From Methanobacteriota archaeon (GTDB lineage Archaea > Halobacteriota > Methanosarcinia > Methanosarcinales > Methanoperedenaceae), in the NCBI GenBank assembly GCA_018899795.1, contig JAHIHJ010000306.1:1-13874 (forward strand): a stretch of DNA of 13,874 bases, written 5' to 3'. Position 1 is the stretch's first letter, and every line of letters begins with the position of its first letter. The notes beneath the pieces were generated by a model, which was not told the DNA's origin, ran no database searches, and worked only from the letters and a program-made list of their open reading frames with translations. Made by a program: the position numbers and the translations under genes. Positions 6,111 to 13,378 of the stretch are shown here, piece by piece.

Positions 6111-6473
6111 TTATTCTTTATCTGGTTCAGGCTCTTTTACGAGGCGCTGTTGTATAAACTTTTCCATTGCCCCCTTCACAGTACCTGATATGCCAAGGAC
6201 CATAATGGACACGCGTCCGCCTCCAACCTTGTTTATACATGCAAGCGCTGCCCTTGTATCCGATGTCCTGTCTTTCTGGCATCGAAGTATCCCGTACCCT
6301 CCATCGTATGACATAAGCGCGGGATTTATTTCGCTTGCCCCCGTATCCCCGAACAGCGAGCTTATTGAATTTAATAATTCATCGGTCAGAACTCCACGGT
6401 TTATCGTCTCCTCTGAAATTATCCTGAACGCAAGATATCGTTTCTTCTCGCGAAGCGTGGGTATGGTCTTCAT
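6111..6473 (-). CDS. rnp2: Ribonuclease P protein component 2 (Pop5)
   Basis: This 120-residue protein begins TLREKKRYLAFRIISEE, the typical opening of archaeal Pop5. It continues with an RRM-like fold containing YDGGYGILRCQKD and a conserved ALACINKVGG segment. Together with Rpp30, Rpp21 and Rpp29 (and L7Ae) it supports the RNase P RNA in removing 5' leaders from pre-tRNA. Pop5 and Rpp30 form a tetramer, which matches the adjacent genes. The ATG at 6473 overlaps the rnp3 stop as ATGA, and AGGAGGGTG lies about a dozen bases upstream. The C-terminus is a short charged tail (KEPEPDKE). Confidence 0.94.
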   Translation of the reverse strand: MKTIPTLREKKRYLAFRIISEETINRGVLTDELLNSISSLFGDTGASEINPALMSYDGGYGILRCQKDRTSDTRAALACINKVGGGRVSIMVLGISGTVKGAMEKFIQQRLVKEPEPDKE

Positions 6474-7141
6474 ATGATCTCAACACCCTCCTGTATGTGT
6501 CCTGCGCTTTTTTTCCGCATTATTTCAATAGGAACTGCGCTCATGGCTCCGACAGCTTCTTCCGGGCTCATGCCGAATAAGCCTCCAAGAGATGCTATTT
6601 CCCTCGGAGAACGAAGATCATAAGTGGAATACGGCTCACAGGTAAGAACCATCTGGAGGTCATATTTTCGGGCGTACTTGAGATTTGTCCTCATTATCCG
6701 CAGTTCCCTTACCCTGTCATCGCCCCTTGTGTGTATAATGGAACCGATATCAAAACCGAGCGCTATTGAATTATCATAAGCTATTTTTCCAAGAACGTTG
6801 TTGAATTTCACAGGCTGTAAAAGGATATCAAGCCTTTCTGTTTCCGCAGCTGTGCGGGCAATCTCTTCGTCCTTGCCTCTTGCGATCAGGATATCTCCTG
6901 TATCTTTGTATTTTTTTATTTCATCCCTCAGCTTTGACGGTTTACCTGAAACCTCAATTGCGCTGTAGAGCGAAAAATCCTCAGGCAGTTGGTTCATATC
7001 AGTTCCATTCTTTTTCAGGTCAAGCGCGGCTATCCCTGAGTACCCGAACTCTTTTGCTGCATGGGCGAACCGGGCAAGAGAGTCCATTTCTTCAGGTAAA
7101 TGAACCATAAGATCATAGAATTTTGCGTTGAAGAGGGGCAT
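6470..7141 (-). CDS. rnp3: Ribonuclease P protein component 3 (Rpp30)
   Basis: This 223-residue protein has the TIM-barrel pattern of archaeal Rpp30: FYDLMVHLPEEMDSLARFAH near the start, IAALDL, then RLDILLQPVKFNNVLG, ALGFDIGSII, and LKYARKYDLQMVLTCEPYS. A helical C-terminal part follows with SLGGLFGMSPEEAVGAMS. It pairs with Pop5 and contacts the catalytic domain of RNase P RNA. The ATG at 7141 has no visible ribosome-binding site, but a TATA-like box lies about 30 bases upstream, so a leaderless transcript is plausible. It is the first gene of the long minus-strand operon. A neighbouring L15e gene, often upstream of rnp3 in other archaea, is absent here. Confidence 0.93.
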   Translation of the reverse strand: MPLFNAKFYDLMVHLPEEMDSLARFAHAAKEFGYSGIAALDLKKNGTDMNQLPEDFSLYSAIEVSGKPSKLRDEIKKYKDTGDILIARGKDEEIARTAAETERLDILLQPVKFNNVLGKIAYDNSIALGFDIGSIIHTRGDDRVRELRIMRTNLKYARKYDLQMVLTCEPYSTYDLRSPREIASLGGLFGMSPEEAVGAMSAVPIEIMRKKSAGHIQEGVEII

Positions 7142-7166
7142 TGTCTGGCTAAATAAGGCTGGATTG

Positions 7167-7174
7167 TAATATAG
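7167..7174 (-). promoter_or_regulatory. rnp3: Candidate TATA box for the rnp3-exosome operon
   Basis: In the 47-base gap ahead of rnp3 the minus strand reads AACTATATTAC, with the box centre about 30 bases before the ATG at 7141. The predicted start falls a few bases before the ATG, which agrees with the absence of a ribosome-binding site there. This would be the main promoter of the whole operon if the upstream gene does not read through. Confidence 0.4.
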
Positions 7175-7188
7175 TTATTTACTGAATA

Positions 7189-8004
7189 CTAAAACAACAA
7201 CCCCGAAAGCACGCTCTTCCCCGTACGCACCGCATCCATCGAAAAGACCTCAAGGTTGAAAACCTCCTTAAAATCCAGTTCCCTCAACACCGAGAAGTCG
7301 ATATTCCCTTCCCCCGGCGCGCCGTGCATATCTCCATAATAACTCTCTGCCAGCACCCCGTTATTATCGTGCACATGAACATGCGCCACATGACCGTTCA
7401 ATCCTCTTACAAAATCCCGCAATTTTCCCATATCTCCGCCACATGTGAGATTAGCATGCCCTATATCGAAAGTGGCTTTCAGAAATAGTGAGTCCACTTC
7501 CCTTATCGTGCGCAGGTGCTCATCAACTGTGCAGCACAGGTTCGTGGGGTCTGTACCTTCCTTGTTCTCAAGACCCAGGATAATGCCGCAGTTCCCTGCT
7601 TCGATTGCGAGCTTTTTGAGGTTTCCGACCATTCGCATGAAGCTCTTTTCCCTGTCGCCTGTTATCTTTCCAGGATGCACCGTAAGGACACTGCATCCAA
7701 AATCAGAGGCAAGGCTTATACTTTCTTCCATAAGGCTCATTTGAATGGAACCCATATGCGCAGTATCCACTATGAGTTCTTTCGGGTAATTGGGTAATTC
7801 CCCAAAGTACGGGGCATGCATGGTAGTATGCGCGCTGCCTGTGGAAAGAAGGTCATGTAGTTCGTCCACGCGCTCTTTTGTCAATTTGCCTTCGTTGTAA
7901 AGCTTTAGCTTCGGTATGTAGAGTTCGATGCTATCAACCTCCTTTTCAAGATCCGGCAGCGGAGAAGCAAAGGACGAGGCTCCGATCTTCATTCTAATAT
8001 TCAT
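7189..8004 (-). CDS. Xylose-isomerase-like TIM-barrel protein (sugar phosphate isomerase / AP endonuclease 2 family)
   Basis: This 271-residue protein has repeated beta-strand motifs of the AP endonuclease 2/xylose isomerase-like fold. Visible in order are HAPYFGELPN (63-71), SVLTVHPGKI (105-114), GLENKEG (144-150), TFDIGHANL (178-186), HVHVHDNNG (208-216) and GAPGEGNIDF (228-237), ending with NLEVF (250-254). Likely divalent-metal ligands are H63, H110, E146, D180, H183, H212, D213, H227 and E252. The fold covers DNA endonuclease IV and sugar epimerases or isomerases; I cannot choose between them. The lack of a DNA-binding loop pattern and the archaeal context favour a small-molecule enzyme. 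An alternative ATG lies four codons downstream. The gene is co-directional with the rnp3 operon but separated by a promoter-like gap. Confidence 0.85.
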   Translation of the reverse strand: MNIRMKIGASSFASPLPDLEKEVDSIELYIPKLKLYNEGKLTKERVDELHDLLSTGSAHTTMHAPYFGELPNYPKELIVDTAHMGSIQMSLMEESISLASDFGCSVLTVHPGKITGDREKSFMRMVGNLKKLAIEAGNCGIILGLENKEGTDPTNLCCTVDEHLRTIREVDSLFLKATFDIGHANLTCGGDMGKLRDFVRGLNGHVAHVHVHDNNGVLAESYYGDMHGAPGEGNIDFSVLRELDFKEVFNLEVFSMDAVRTGKSVLSGLLF

Positions 8005-8118
8005 CTCAACAATTCATCTCAAGATCACTCAAATGCTTACAAAGTATTAATAAGTTCCAGGATTCAGAGAGGAAAGATTAACTTAATGAAAGTCTTATAA
8101 GGGCAGGATAGGACAGAT
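8005..8118. promoter_or_regulatory. Divergent intergenic promoter region
   Basis: These 114 bases separate the minus-strand TIM-barrel gene from the plus-strand membrane protein, so both promoters must lie here. AT-rich candidates are the TATTAATAAG stretch at 8046-8055, usable in either direction, and the palindrome CTTATAAG at 8094-8101, about 20 bases before the plus-strand ATG. An AGGATAGGA ribosome-binding element precedes the ATG at 8119. No long inverted repeat or riboswitch-like structure is evident. Confidence 0.35.
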
Positions 8119-8457
8119 ATGAACAAAAAAATGGTTTTCACAGGACTGCTCGGCGCTGTATTTCTAATAGCAGCGCTGTACTTCAGGATGAACGACCAGG
8201 AAATTAATTATATCACTTTTGAATACTTTGGCATAGGGACATGGATCGCAGGCATTGTATTTTTTGTTATTTACCCAAAATATAAAGAGATCATTTCATT
8301 CATCCTGGGGCTTCTGGTGCTGCATGCAGGCGTTTTACTAATCTTAAAAGACAACTATTCAAATCCAAAGCTTCTGGGCTTTCTGGTCTTCACTTCAGGG
8401 ATAATTTTTGTGATGAGTTCGGGTTTTTCGGATTATATGAAGAACAGGAAAAATTAA
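8119..8457 (+). CDS. Small membrane protein with four predicted helices, unknown function
   Basis: This 112-residue protein has four hydrophobic segments at about residues 6-22, 38-52, 58-76 and 85-102. Short polar turns separate them, and a basic C-terminus (DYMKNRKN) follows. No enzymatic motif, lipobox or metal site is visible. The start at 8119 is preceded by AGGATAGGACAG; an internal ATG at codon 5 is a weaker choice. The gene stands alone on the plus strand between divergent and convergent minus-strand genes and is followed by a T-rich stretch. I do not recognise the family. It resembles many small archaeal multi-span proteins known only as hypothetical. Confidence 0.75.
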   Translation: MNKKMVFTGLLGAVFLIAALYFRMNDQEINYITFEYFGIGTWIAGIVFFVIYPKYKEIISFILGLLVLHAGVLLILKDNYSNPKLLGFLVFTSGIIFVMSSGFSDYMKNRKN

Positions 8458-8480
8458 AATAAAACCTTTTTTAATAAATC
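8458..8480. terminator. T-rich convergent terminator region
   Basis: Only 23 bases separate the converging stops of the membrane protein and the FAD oxidoreductase. On the plus strand there is CCTTTTTTAAT (8465-8475). On the minus strand the same interval and the adjoining bases read GGTTTTATTTTAATTTTT. Archaeal termination often uses such U-rich tracts without a hairpin, including aCPSF1-assisted termination, so this could end both transcripts. Confidence 0.45.
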
Positions 8481-9890
8481 TCAGAGCTTCTTATCTTCTT
8501 TCATGACCTTGAGAAGTTCAAGAACGGTATATCCCGCCCTCGTTACACCCATGCTTCGGTTATCCGTATCTGTCCCCACAAGATACAGGTTCGCGATCGG
8601 TGAGCGCTGTCCGGCAATGAACCCGTTTATTGTAACAGCCGCCTTCTCAGGTATTGTGACCTGGTAATGCATCATCTCAATTTTGTTCTCTATACCCGGG
8701 ACCGCTTTGATTATTATCTCAAGGGCGTGCTTCTTTTCGCTTTCTATGTTCTTCTTGTCATCAATAATAAATGTGAACCCGATTAACTGTTTGCCTTTTG
8801 GCGCAATATCAGGATCGTAATTGCTGATCGGCATCGCCCAGTAAGCGCCATTCTTGAACCATATCTCTGAGCCCGTATAGTCGAACTCTTTCATTTTGCA
8901 GCTGAGTCCAAGCCATATCGTAAGGCTCAATGTCTGTTCTATGCGGGAGATATTCTCTTTGAAATCGGAGGGTAGCGGAACAAGAGATGACAGGGTTTTT
9001 ACAAAACCAGAGTACACAACTGTATCTGCAGTATAAGTTTCTGTATCTGTGACAACACCTGTTGCCCTCTCATCATCACATATTATCTCATTCACCTTTG
9101 AACCTGTCTTGATAATAACGTTCCCAGGCATCGAATATAAAACCGCGTTCAGAAAGGATTTCAATCCCCCGCGCGGGTAAGCCTGGGCGTATGCCACCCT
9201 GTTGGTAGCCAGCCTGCCAAGAGTGGAAAGGCGCGCAGTTAGCTGGTATTTTGACAGCATACCTGTAAGCGTGGACGAATATGAATTACCATTTGTCGTA
9301 GTTTCATCTTTAAAGATGTCCTCTGAAACACTATCTCTCACAAAGCTGCTGCCGTAAAGCACACGGTTGACAGAGGTCTCTTTCATGGATTTCCCTGAGA
9401 GGAATGGGGCGATGGCGTCAACAAAATCCAGGGTGTCTTTTGAAAGCCCATTCGGGAGGAAATCGAAAACAGACTGGTTGCCGTCCAGCATCCCGAAAGC
9501 GTTCAAGGTAAGCGCTTTTGTGAGAGCCTGGGAAAGCAGCAGCCTGTCTTTTCTTGGGAGAACATCAAAGGTGACAAAATCCTGTATATTGGAGGGTATT
9601 TTTGTAAGACCCTTCTCTGTCCTGACAAAGTAAGTACCGTAATCCAGAAAAACAGGGACATAGGTGAAATATTCATCCATCAACCGTCTCAGGGGTCCTT
9701 CCCTCAGATGCGTTATTGCATGGGGTCCAGTATCTACCTGGAAGCCGTCCACCATGTAGCTGTTACAGTTCCCTCCGACCGCATCGTTCTTTTCCAGAAC
9801 GAGCACGCTTTTCCCGTGCTTTGATAGCACTAGCGCTGACATGAGACCGCTTATGCCTCCTCCTATAACGATAACGTCGTAATCAGTCAT
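8481..9890 (-). CDS. FAD-dependent oxidoreductase of the phytoene desaturase/CrtI type
   Basis: This 469-residue protein starts with a Rossmann FAD site, DYDVIVIGGGISGL (GxGxxG at 10-15), then LVLEKNDAVGGNCNS. It ends with LYLVGTDTDNRSMGVTRAGY, the FAD-contacting C-terminal motif of the phytoene dehydrogenase/amine oxidase family. The N-terminal residues are cytoplasmic in style, with no signal peptide. Relatives desaturate, isomerise or saturate isoprenoid chains, or act as uncharacterised NAD(P)/FAD oxidoreductases. No carotenoid gene such as crtB is nearby, so the substrate is open. The start at 9890 has AGGT close upstream and lies 12 bases behind the PHP gene, so the two are probably one operon. 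Family is confident; reaction is not. Confidence 0.85.
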   Translation of the reverse strand: MTDYDVIVIGGGISGLMSALVLSKHGKSVLVLEKNDAVGGNCNSYMVDGFQVDTGPHAITHLREGPLRRLMDEYFTYVPVFLDYGTYFVRTEKGLTKIPSNIQDFVTFDVLPRKDRLLLSQALTKALTLNAFGMLDGNQSVFDFLPNGLSKDTLDFVDAIAPFLSGKSMKETSVNRVLYGSSFVRDSVSEDIFKDETTTNGNSYSSTLTGMLSKYQLTARLSTLGRLATNRVAYAQAYPRGGLKSFLNAVLYSMPGNVIIKTGSKVNEIICDDERATGVVTDTETYTADTVVYSGFVKTLSSLVPLPSDFKENISRIEQTLSLTIWLGLSCKMKEFDYTGSEIWFKNGAYWAMPISNYDPDIAPKGKQLIGFTFIIDDKKNIESEKKHALEIIIKAVPGIENKIEMMHYQVTIPEKAAVTINGFIAGQRSPIANLYLVGTDTDNRSMGVTRAGYTVLELLKVMKEDKKL

Positions 9891-9902
9891 GCAGACCTAA
9901 TC

Positions 9903-10586
9903 TTATGTCTCTATATGAAAAATCTTGCTATGGATTTCTCTGGCACGTCTCCTCATTTTCCGTACCATTCCTCGTACAGCGTGGACAATCATAATATTTG
10001 GGGGAATGACCTGCCCGCCTGACTTTGTTTTTCCTTTTCGTATGGATTCAAGCACAGAGATTTCGCAATGCTGTGCGTCTATCTCTGAAAATCCGAGCCC
10101 TATGGTCGAAAGTAAGTGGGAGTCACTGCCGCCCACTTCTGGCTTCCCGAGCGATAAAGCCAGTTCTTTTGCTTTCTCGTTCTCACCGAAAATACATCTG
10201 GAATTGAACGTCTCTATAGCATCAGCATCCTTTGCAGCAAATCCTATGCTGTCCTTCTTGAAAGGATGCGGGGCTATCACCACTCCGCCTTTTTGCCTGG
10301 CGATATCGATAGTCTCTAATACCGGAAGACCAGGCTGGATATTTTCTCTTATACCGAGCACGATAAGGTGTCCATCTAAAGTGGATATCTCAATTCCCGG
10401 TATCACAAGCAGGGGAAGGTCCAAATCCTTCGCGCGCTGTATCGCGCAAAGACTCCCCTCCACCGTGTTATGGTCACAAATAGCAATGCCTTCAAGCCCC
10501 TTACTGACCGCCCGTTCCAGGATATCGTCCACGGAAAGACTGCTATCGGTCGAGTATTTCGAATGTATGTGAAGATCGAAACGCAT
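9903..10586 (-). CDS. PHP-domain metal-dependent phosphoesterase
   Basis: This 227-residue protein has the complete PHP motif set: FDLHIHSKYSTDSS (H6, H8), AICDHNTVEG (D38, H39), PGIEIS (E66), GGHL-type DGHLIVLG (H73), APHPF (H107) and GGSDSH (D155, H157). These bind two or three metal ions in enzymes such as histidinol phosphatase, nucleoside 3',5'-bisphosphate phosphatase and polymerase-associated PHP domains. The C-terminus adds a basic helix (RGMVRKMRRRAREIHSKI), which could bind RNA or nucleotides, though that is a guess. The ATG at 10586 has no ribosome-binding site but a well-placed TATA box, so the message may be leaderless. It is first in an operon with the FAD oxidoreductase. Confidence 0.88.
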   Translation of the reverse strand: MRFDLHIHSKYSTDSSLSVDDILERAVSKGLEGIAICDHNTVEGSLCAIQRAKDLDLPLLVIPGIEISTLDGHLIVLGIRENIQPGLPVLETIDIARQKGGVVIAPHPFKKDSIGFAAKDADAIETFNSRCIFGENEKAKELALSLGKPEVGGSDSHLLSTIGLGFSEIDAQHCEISVLESIRKGKTKSGGQVIPPNIMIVHAVRGMVRKMRRRAREIHSKIFHIET

Positions 10587-10604
10587 GTGCTGATATTTGC
10601 TGTT

Positions 10605-10663
10605 ATTGTATAAAGTATTGTATATTCCACCATATATTTTTCCATTCCAGCAAAATACAATAT
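10605..10663. repeat. ATTGTAT repeats between the PHP and psmB promoters
   Basis: ATTGTATA occurs at 10605-10612 and again at 10617-10624, a 12-base step that places both copies close to one DNA face. The inverted heptamer ATACAAT lies at 10655-10661. The first copy overlaps the PHP TATA box. This could be an operator for a repressor of the PHP unit, or simply AT-rich promoter sequence. Confidence 0.3.
10608..10615 (-). promoter_or_regulatory. Candidate TATA box for the PHP-FAD operon
   Basis: The minus strand carries CTTTATAC with its centre 25 bases upstream of the ATG at 10586. That spacing would put the transcription start at or next to the start codon. The absence of a Shine-Dalgarno at this gene agrees with a leaderless transcript. 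Confidence 0.45.
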
Positions 10664-10675
10664 ATGACGCCAGGC

Positions 10676-10690
10676 AAAAACATTTAAATA
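10676..10690 (+). promoter_or_regulatory. psmB: BRE/TATA promoter of psmB
   Basis: AAAAACA (10676-10682) followed by TTTAAATA (10683-10690) fits an archaeal BRE plus TATA box. The predicted transcription start about 25 bases after the box centre falls near 10710-10714. That leaves a leader of about 47 bases before the psmB ATG and puts the start at the edge of the hairpin described at 10710-10736. Confidence 0.5.
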
Positions 10691-10709
10691 CCCCATTTAC
10701 AAATTATGT

Positions 10710-10736
10710 ATCACTAATTTTCTCATTTTTAGTGAT
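10710..10736 (+). promoter_or_regulatory. psmB: Leader hairpin upstream of psmB
   Basis: ATCACTAA (10710-10717) and TTAGTGAT (10729-10736) form a perfect 8-base stem around an 11-base T-rich loop. It would sit at the very 5' end of the psmB transcript if the TATA-based start is right. It could stabilise the message or act as a protein-binding palindrome in DNA. It ends just before the ribosome-binding elements and does not itself mask them. Confidence 0.45.
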
Positions 10737-10756
10737 GAGGTATTTGAGAGGTATTT
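10737..10756 (+). repeat. psmB: Duplicated ribosome-binding-site-like element before psmB
   Basis: GAGGTATTT occurs at 10737-10745 and again at 10748-10756, an 11-base step. The second copy lies at normal distance from the ATG at 10760 and is the likely ribosome-binding site. The first could be a standby site or part of a fold with the upstream hairpin. Confidence 0.5.
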
Positions 10757-10759
10757 AAA

Positions 10760-11389
10760 ATGGATAATATGGAATATAAAGGAACTACCACGATCGGGTT
10801 AGTCTGTGATACCGGAGTAGTCATGGCAACAGAGAGAAGAGCGACAATGGGTCACTTCATTGCAAGCAAAGACGCAAAGAAAGTATATCAGATTGACGAT
10901 CTTATAGCAATGACCACGGCAGGTTCTGTGGGAGACGCGCAGAGACTTGTAAAATGGATGCAGGTAGAATCAAGGCTCTACAAGATGCGCAGGGAAGAAC
11001 CGATGACCGTCAAAGGCATAGTAAGCCTTCTTGCTAACATCCTGAGCGGGAACAGATACTACCCATATTATGTCCAGCTTCTGGTCGGAGGGGTCGATAA
11101 GAATGGGCCAGGCGTATATTCACTTGATGCAATAGGCGGAGTAATCGAAGAGAAAAAGGCAGTTGCCACAGGTTCAGGTTCACCCATGGCTTACGGAGTT
11201 CTTGAAGACAGGTATATTGAAAAGATGCCTATTGATGATGGTGTCGAACTTGCGGTACGAGCGCTGCACAATGCCATGAAGCGCGACTCAGCATCAGGCG
11301 ACGGTATCGAGGTTATCAAAATTACTGCAGATGGATATATTAAGGTAGATGATACCGAGATAAAGAAATTACGCGAAACTTTTACGTGA
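10760..11389 (+). CDS. psmB: Proteasome subunit beta (catalytic)
   Basis: This 209-residue protein has a very short propeptide (residues 1-8, ending KG) before [20 protein letters not shown]. Self-cleavage would expose Thr9 as the N-terminal nucleophile. In mature numbering Glu17 and Lys33 (in [10 protein letters not shown]) are in the positions known from the Thermoplasma enzyme. [15 protein letters not shown] and SASGDGIEV supply the remaining active-site and structural residues. Beta subunits form the inner rings of the 20S proteasome and carry peptidase activity. A hairpin and a duplicated ribosome-binding element precede the ATG. It is followed by aCPSF1 in the same direction, an arrangement common in euryarchaea, while psmA is in the exosome operon on the opposite strand. 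Confidence 0.97.
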   Translation: MDNMEYKGTTTIGLVCDTGVVMATERRATMGHFIASKDAKKVYQIDDLIAMTTAGSVGDAQRLVKWMQVESRLYKMRREEPMTVKGIVSLLANILSGNRYYPYYVQLLVGGVDKNGPGVYSLDAIGGVIEEKKAVATGSGSPMAYGVLEDRYIEKMPIDDGVELAVRALHNAMKRDSASGDGIEVIKITADGYIKVDDTEIKKLRETFT

Positions 11390-11390
11390 T

Positions 11391-11413
11391 CTTATTTTTA
11401 TTTTTTGAATTTT
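11391..11413 (+). terminator. U-rich tract between psmB and aCPSF1
   Basis: Directly after the psmB stop the plus strand runs CTTATTTTTATTTTTTGAAT and then TTTAG, with 17 T among 23 bases and no stem. Such U-rich tracts are archaeal termination signals, including those used by aCPSF1/FttA. Since the downstream gene has no clear promoter of its own, the tract may allow partial readthrough rather than full termination. Confidence 0.4.
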
Positions 11414-11428
11414 AGAAGGAAATATACG

Positions 11429-13342
11429 ATGACTGTTGATGAAGTAATAACTGAATTAAAACTAAAAATAAGAGCCAAACTTCCCCCCGATGTAACAATA
11501 TCGGATGTGGATTTTGAGGGACCTGAACTCGTTATTTATACAGAAGAGCCGAGAAAATTTGCGGACAACGGCGACCTGATAAAAGGTCTTGCAAAGGAGT
11601 TAAGAAAACGCCTTGTAGTAAGACCTGACCCGAAAGTACTGGTGCAGCCCGAAGAAGCTATTGCCGCAATTACGAAAATAGTTCCATCTGAATCAGTCAT
11701 CTCGAACCATTATTTTGATGTGGACACTGGAGAGGTCGTTATAGAAGCAGAGAAGCCGGGTCTTGTCATAGGCAGGCACGGAGAGACGCTGCGGGAGATC
11801 ACAAAAGAGATCGGCTGGACCCCCAAGGTAGTCCGAACCCCTCCAATGAAATCAACCACTGTGAACAACATCCGTACGTTCATGCGCGCTAACAAGGATG
11901 AGCGCAAATCCATCCTGAAAACGATAGGCAGGAAGATACACCGGGGCGTTTCATCAAAGGATAAATGGGTTAGACTGACAACGCTGGGCGCATGCCGTGA
12001 GGTTGGACGCAGCTGCTTTTTGCTATCGACACCTGAAACAAGGATACTTATCGACTGCGGAGTATCTGTGAGCAATGATGATAACGGAACCCCTTACCTT
12101 TATGTTCCAGAGGTTCAACCGATAAGCCAGATAGATGCAGTAATTCTTACCCATGCACACCTTGATCACATGGGACTTGTTCCGCTTTTATACAAATACG
12201 GCTACGAAGGGCCGGTTTACTGTACCCCGCCAACGCGCGACCTGATGGCGCTGCTTCAACTGGATTACATCGACGTAGCAGCAAAAGAAGGCAAGAAGGC
12301 GCCTTATGAGTCGGCGATGATCCGCGAAGTGCTGAAGCATACTATTACATTGAACTACGGAGATGTGACTGACATAGCTCCTGACATGAAGCTCACTTTA
12401 CATAATGCTGGACATATAATCGGTTCATCCATAGCACATTTCCATGTAGGGGACGGGCTCTACAATATCGCTTTCACAGGGGATTTCAAGTTCGAAAAGA
12501 CTCGTCTTTTCGATCCTGCAGTCACGGATTTCCCGCGCATTGAAACGCTTGTGATGGAAGCCACGTACGGCGGGTCGCGGGATATCCAGCCCTCACGAAA
12601 AGACGCTGAGCGGCATATCATTCAGATCGCAAAAGAGACGCTTGAAAATGGCGGAAGTGTCATAATCCCGACATTTGCAGTAGGACGAAGCCAGGAAGTC
12701 ATGATAGTATTAGAGGAAGCCATTCGCAAAGGATTGATACCTGATGTAAAAGTTTATCTTGACGGAATGATATCCGAAGCTACAGCCATCCATACCACAC
12801 ATCCTGAATATCTTAACAATGAACTCAGGAACCAGATATTCCATAAGGGAATGAATCCGTTCCTTTCAAAATGTTTCGTCCAGGTAGACTCAAAAGAGAA
12901 GCGGATGAAGATCGTCGAAGACCGCGAGCCGTGCATCGTCCTTGCTACATCAGGTATGATGAACGGCGGACCTATCATGGAATACGTGAAAGCCTTTGGA
13001 CCTGAGGAAAAGTTTACGCTTGTTTTCGTGGGTTACCAGGCTGAAGGCACTCTTGGCAGGCGCATCCAGAAGGGATGGAAGGAGATACCCGTGTCGGCTG
13101 GAGGTGGAAGGACAGAAACTATCAAGATGAATATGCATATTGAAACAGTAGACGGTTTCTCCGGGCACTCAGACAGGATTCAGCTAATGGAATATATCAG
13201 AAGGATGAGACCCCGCGCCGAACATATCCTTACACAGCATGGCGATGATAAGAACTGCATGGACCTGGCAAGCTCGATATACAGGAAATACAAGATAGAG
13301 ACCAGGGCGCCTATGAACCTTGAGACGATAAGGCTGGCTTAA
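11429..13342 (+). CDS. fttA: Archaeal CPSF1 / FttA, beta-CASP ribonuclease for transcription termination
   Basis: This 637-residue protein has two N-terminal KH-type domains (about 1-140; GRHG loop at 115-118). A metallo-beta-lactamase core follows with THAHLDHMG (H242, H244, D246, H247), AGHIIGSS (H329) and TGDFKFE (D352). A beta-CASP insert spans about residues 405-530, and the C-terminal core has GFSGHSDR (H580) and LTQHGDD (H604). This is the universal archaeal homologue of CPSF73; it cuts nascent RNA at U-rich 3' ends, triggers RNA polymerase release and trims 5'-3'. The open frame extends to a TTG at 11405, but the ATG at 11429 is preceded by AGAAGGA eight bases away and gives the family's normal N-terminus [10 protein letters not shown]. 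All metal ligands are intact. It is probably cotranscribed with psmB. Confidence 0.95.
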   Translation: MTVDEVITELKLKIRAKLPPDVTISDVDFEGPELVIYTEEPRKFADNGDLIKGLAKELRKRLVVRPDPKVLVQPEEAIAAITKIVPSESVISNHYFDVDTGEVVIEAEKPGLVIGRHGETLREITKEIGWTPKVVRTPPMKSTTVNNIRTFMRANKDERKSILKTIGRKIHRGVSSKDKWVRLTTLGACREVGRSCFLLSTPETRILIDCGVSVSNDDNGTPYLYVPEVQPISQIDAVILTHAHLDHMGLVPLLYKYGYEGPVYCTPPTRDLMALLQLDYIDVAAKEGKKAPYESAMIREVLKHTITLNYGDVTDIAPDMKLTLHNAGHIIGSSIAHFHVGDGLYNIAFTGDFKFEKTRLFDPAVTDFPRIETLVMEATYGGSRDIQPSRKDAERHIIQIAKETLENGGSVIIPTFAVGRSQEVMIVLEEAIRKGLIPDVKVYLDGMISEATAIHTTHPEYLNNELRNQIFHKGMNPFLSKCFVQVDSKEKRMKIVEDREPCIVLATSGMMNGGPIMEYVKAFGPEEKFTLVFVGYQAEGTLGRRIQKGWKEIPVSAGGGRTETIKMNMHIETVDGFSGHSDRIQLMEYIRRMRPRAEHILTQHGDDKNCMDLASSIYRKYKIETRAPMNLETIRLA

Positions 13343-13378
13343 CAACCTTTAAACTTCCTGCCGCTTATTCAGAGGGAT

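Noticed and set aside
9925..10572. 215-codon plus-strand open frame opposite the PHP gene
   Set aside because: The minus strand has a complete PHP metal-binding motif set; the plus frame shows none and is a mirror of it.
10605..10663. CRISPR-like or mobile-element repeat in the PHP-psmB gap
   Set aside because: Repeats are only 7-8 bases, AT-rich and too close together; no spacer structure, terminal inverted repeats or target-site duplication.
11405..11428. Eight-residue N-terminal extension of aCPSF1 from a TTG
   Set aside because: It would start inside the U-rich tract and before the AGAAGGA ribosome-binding site that serves the ATG at 11429.
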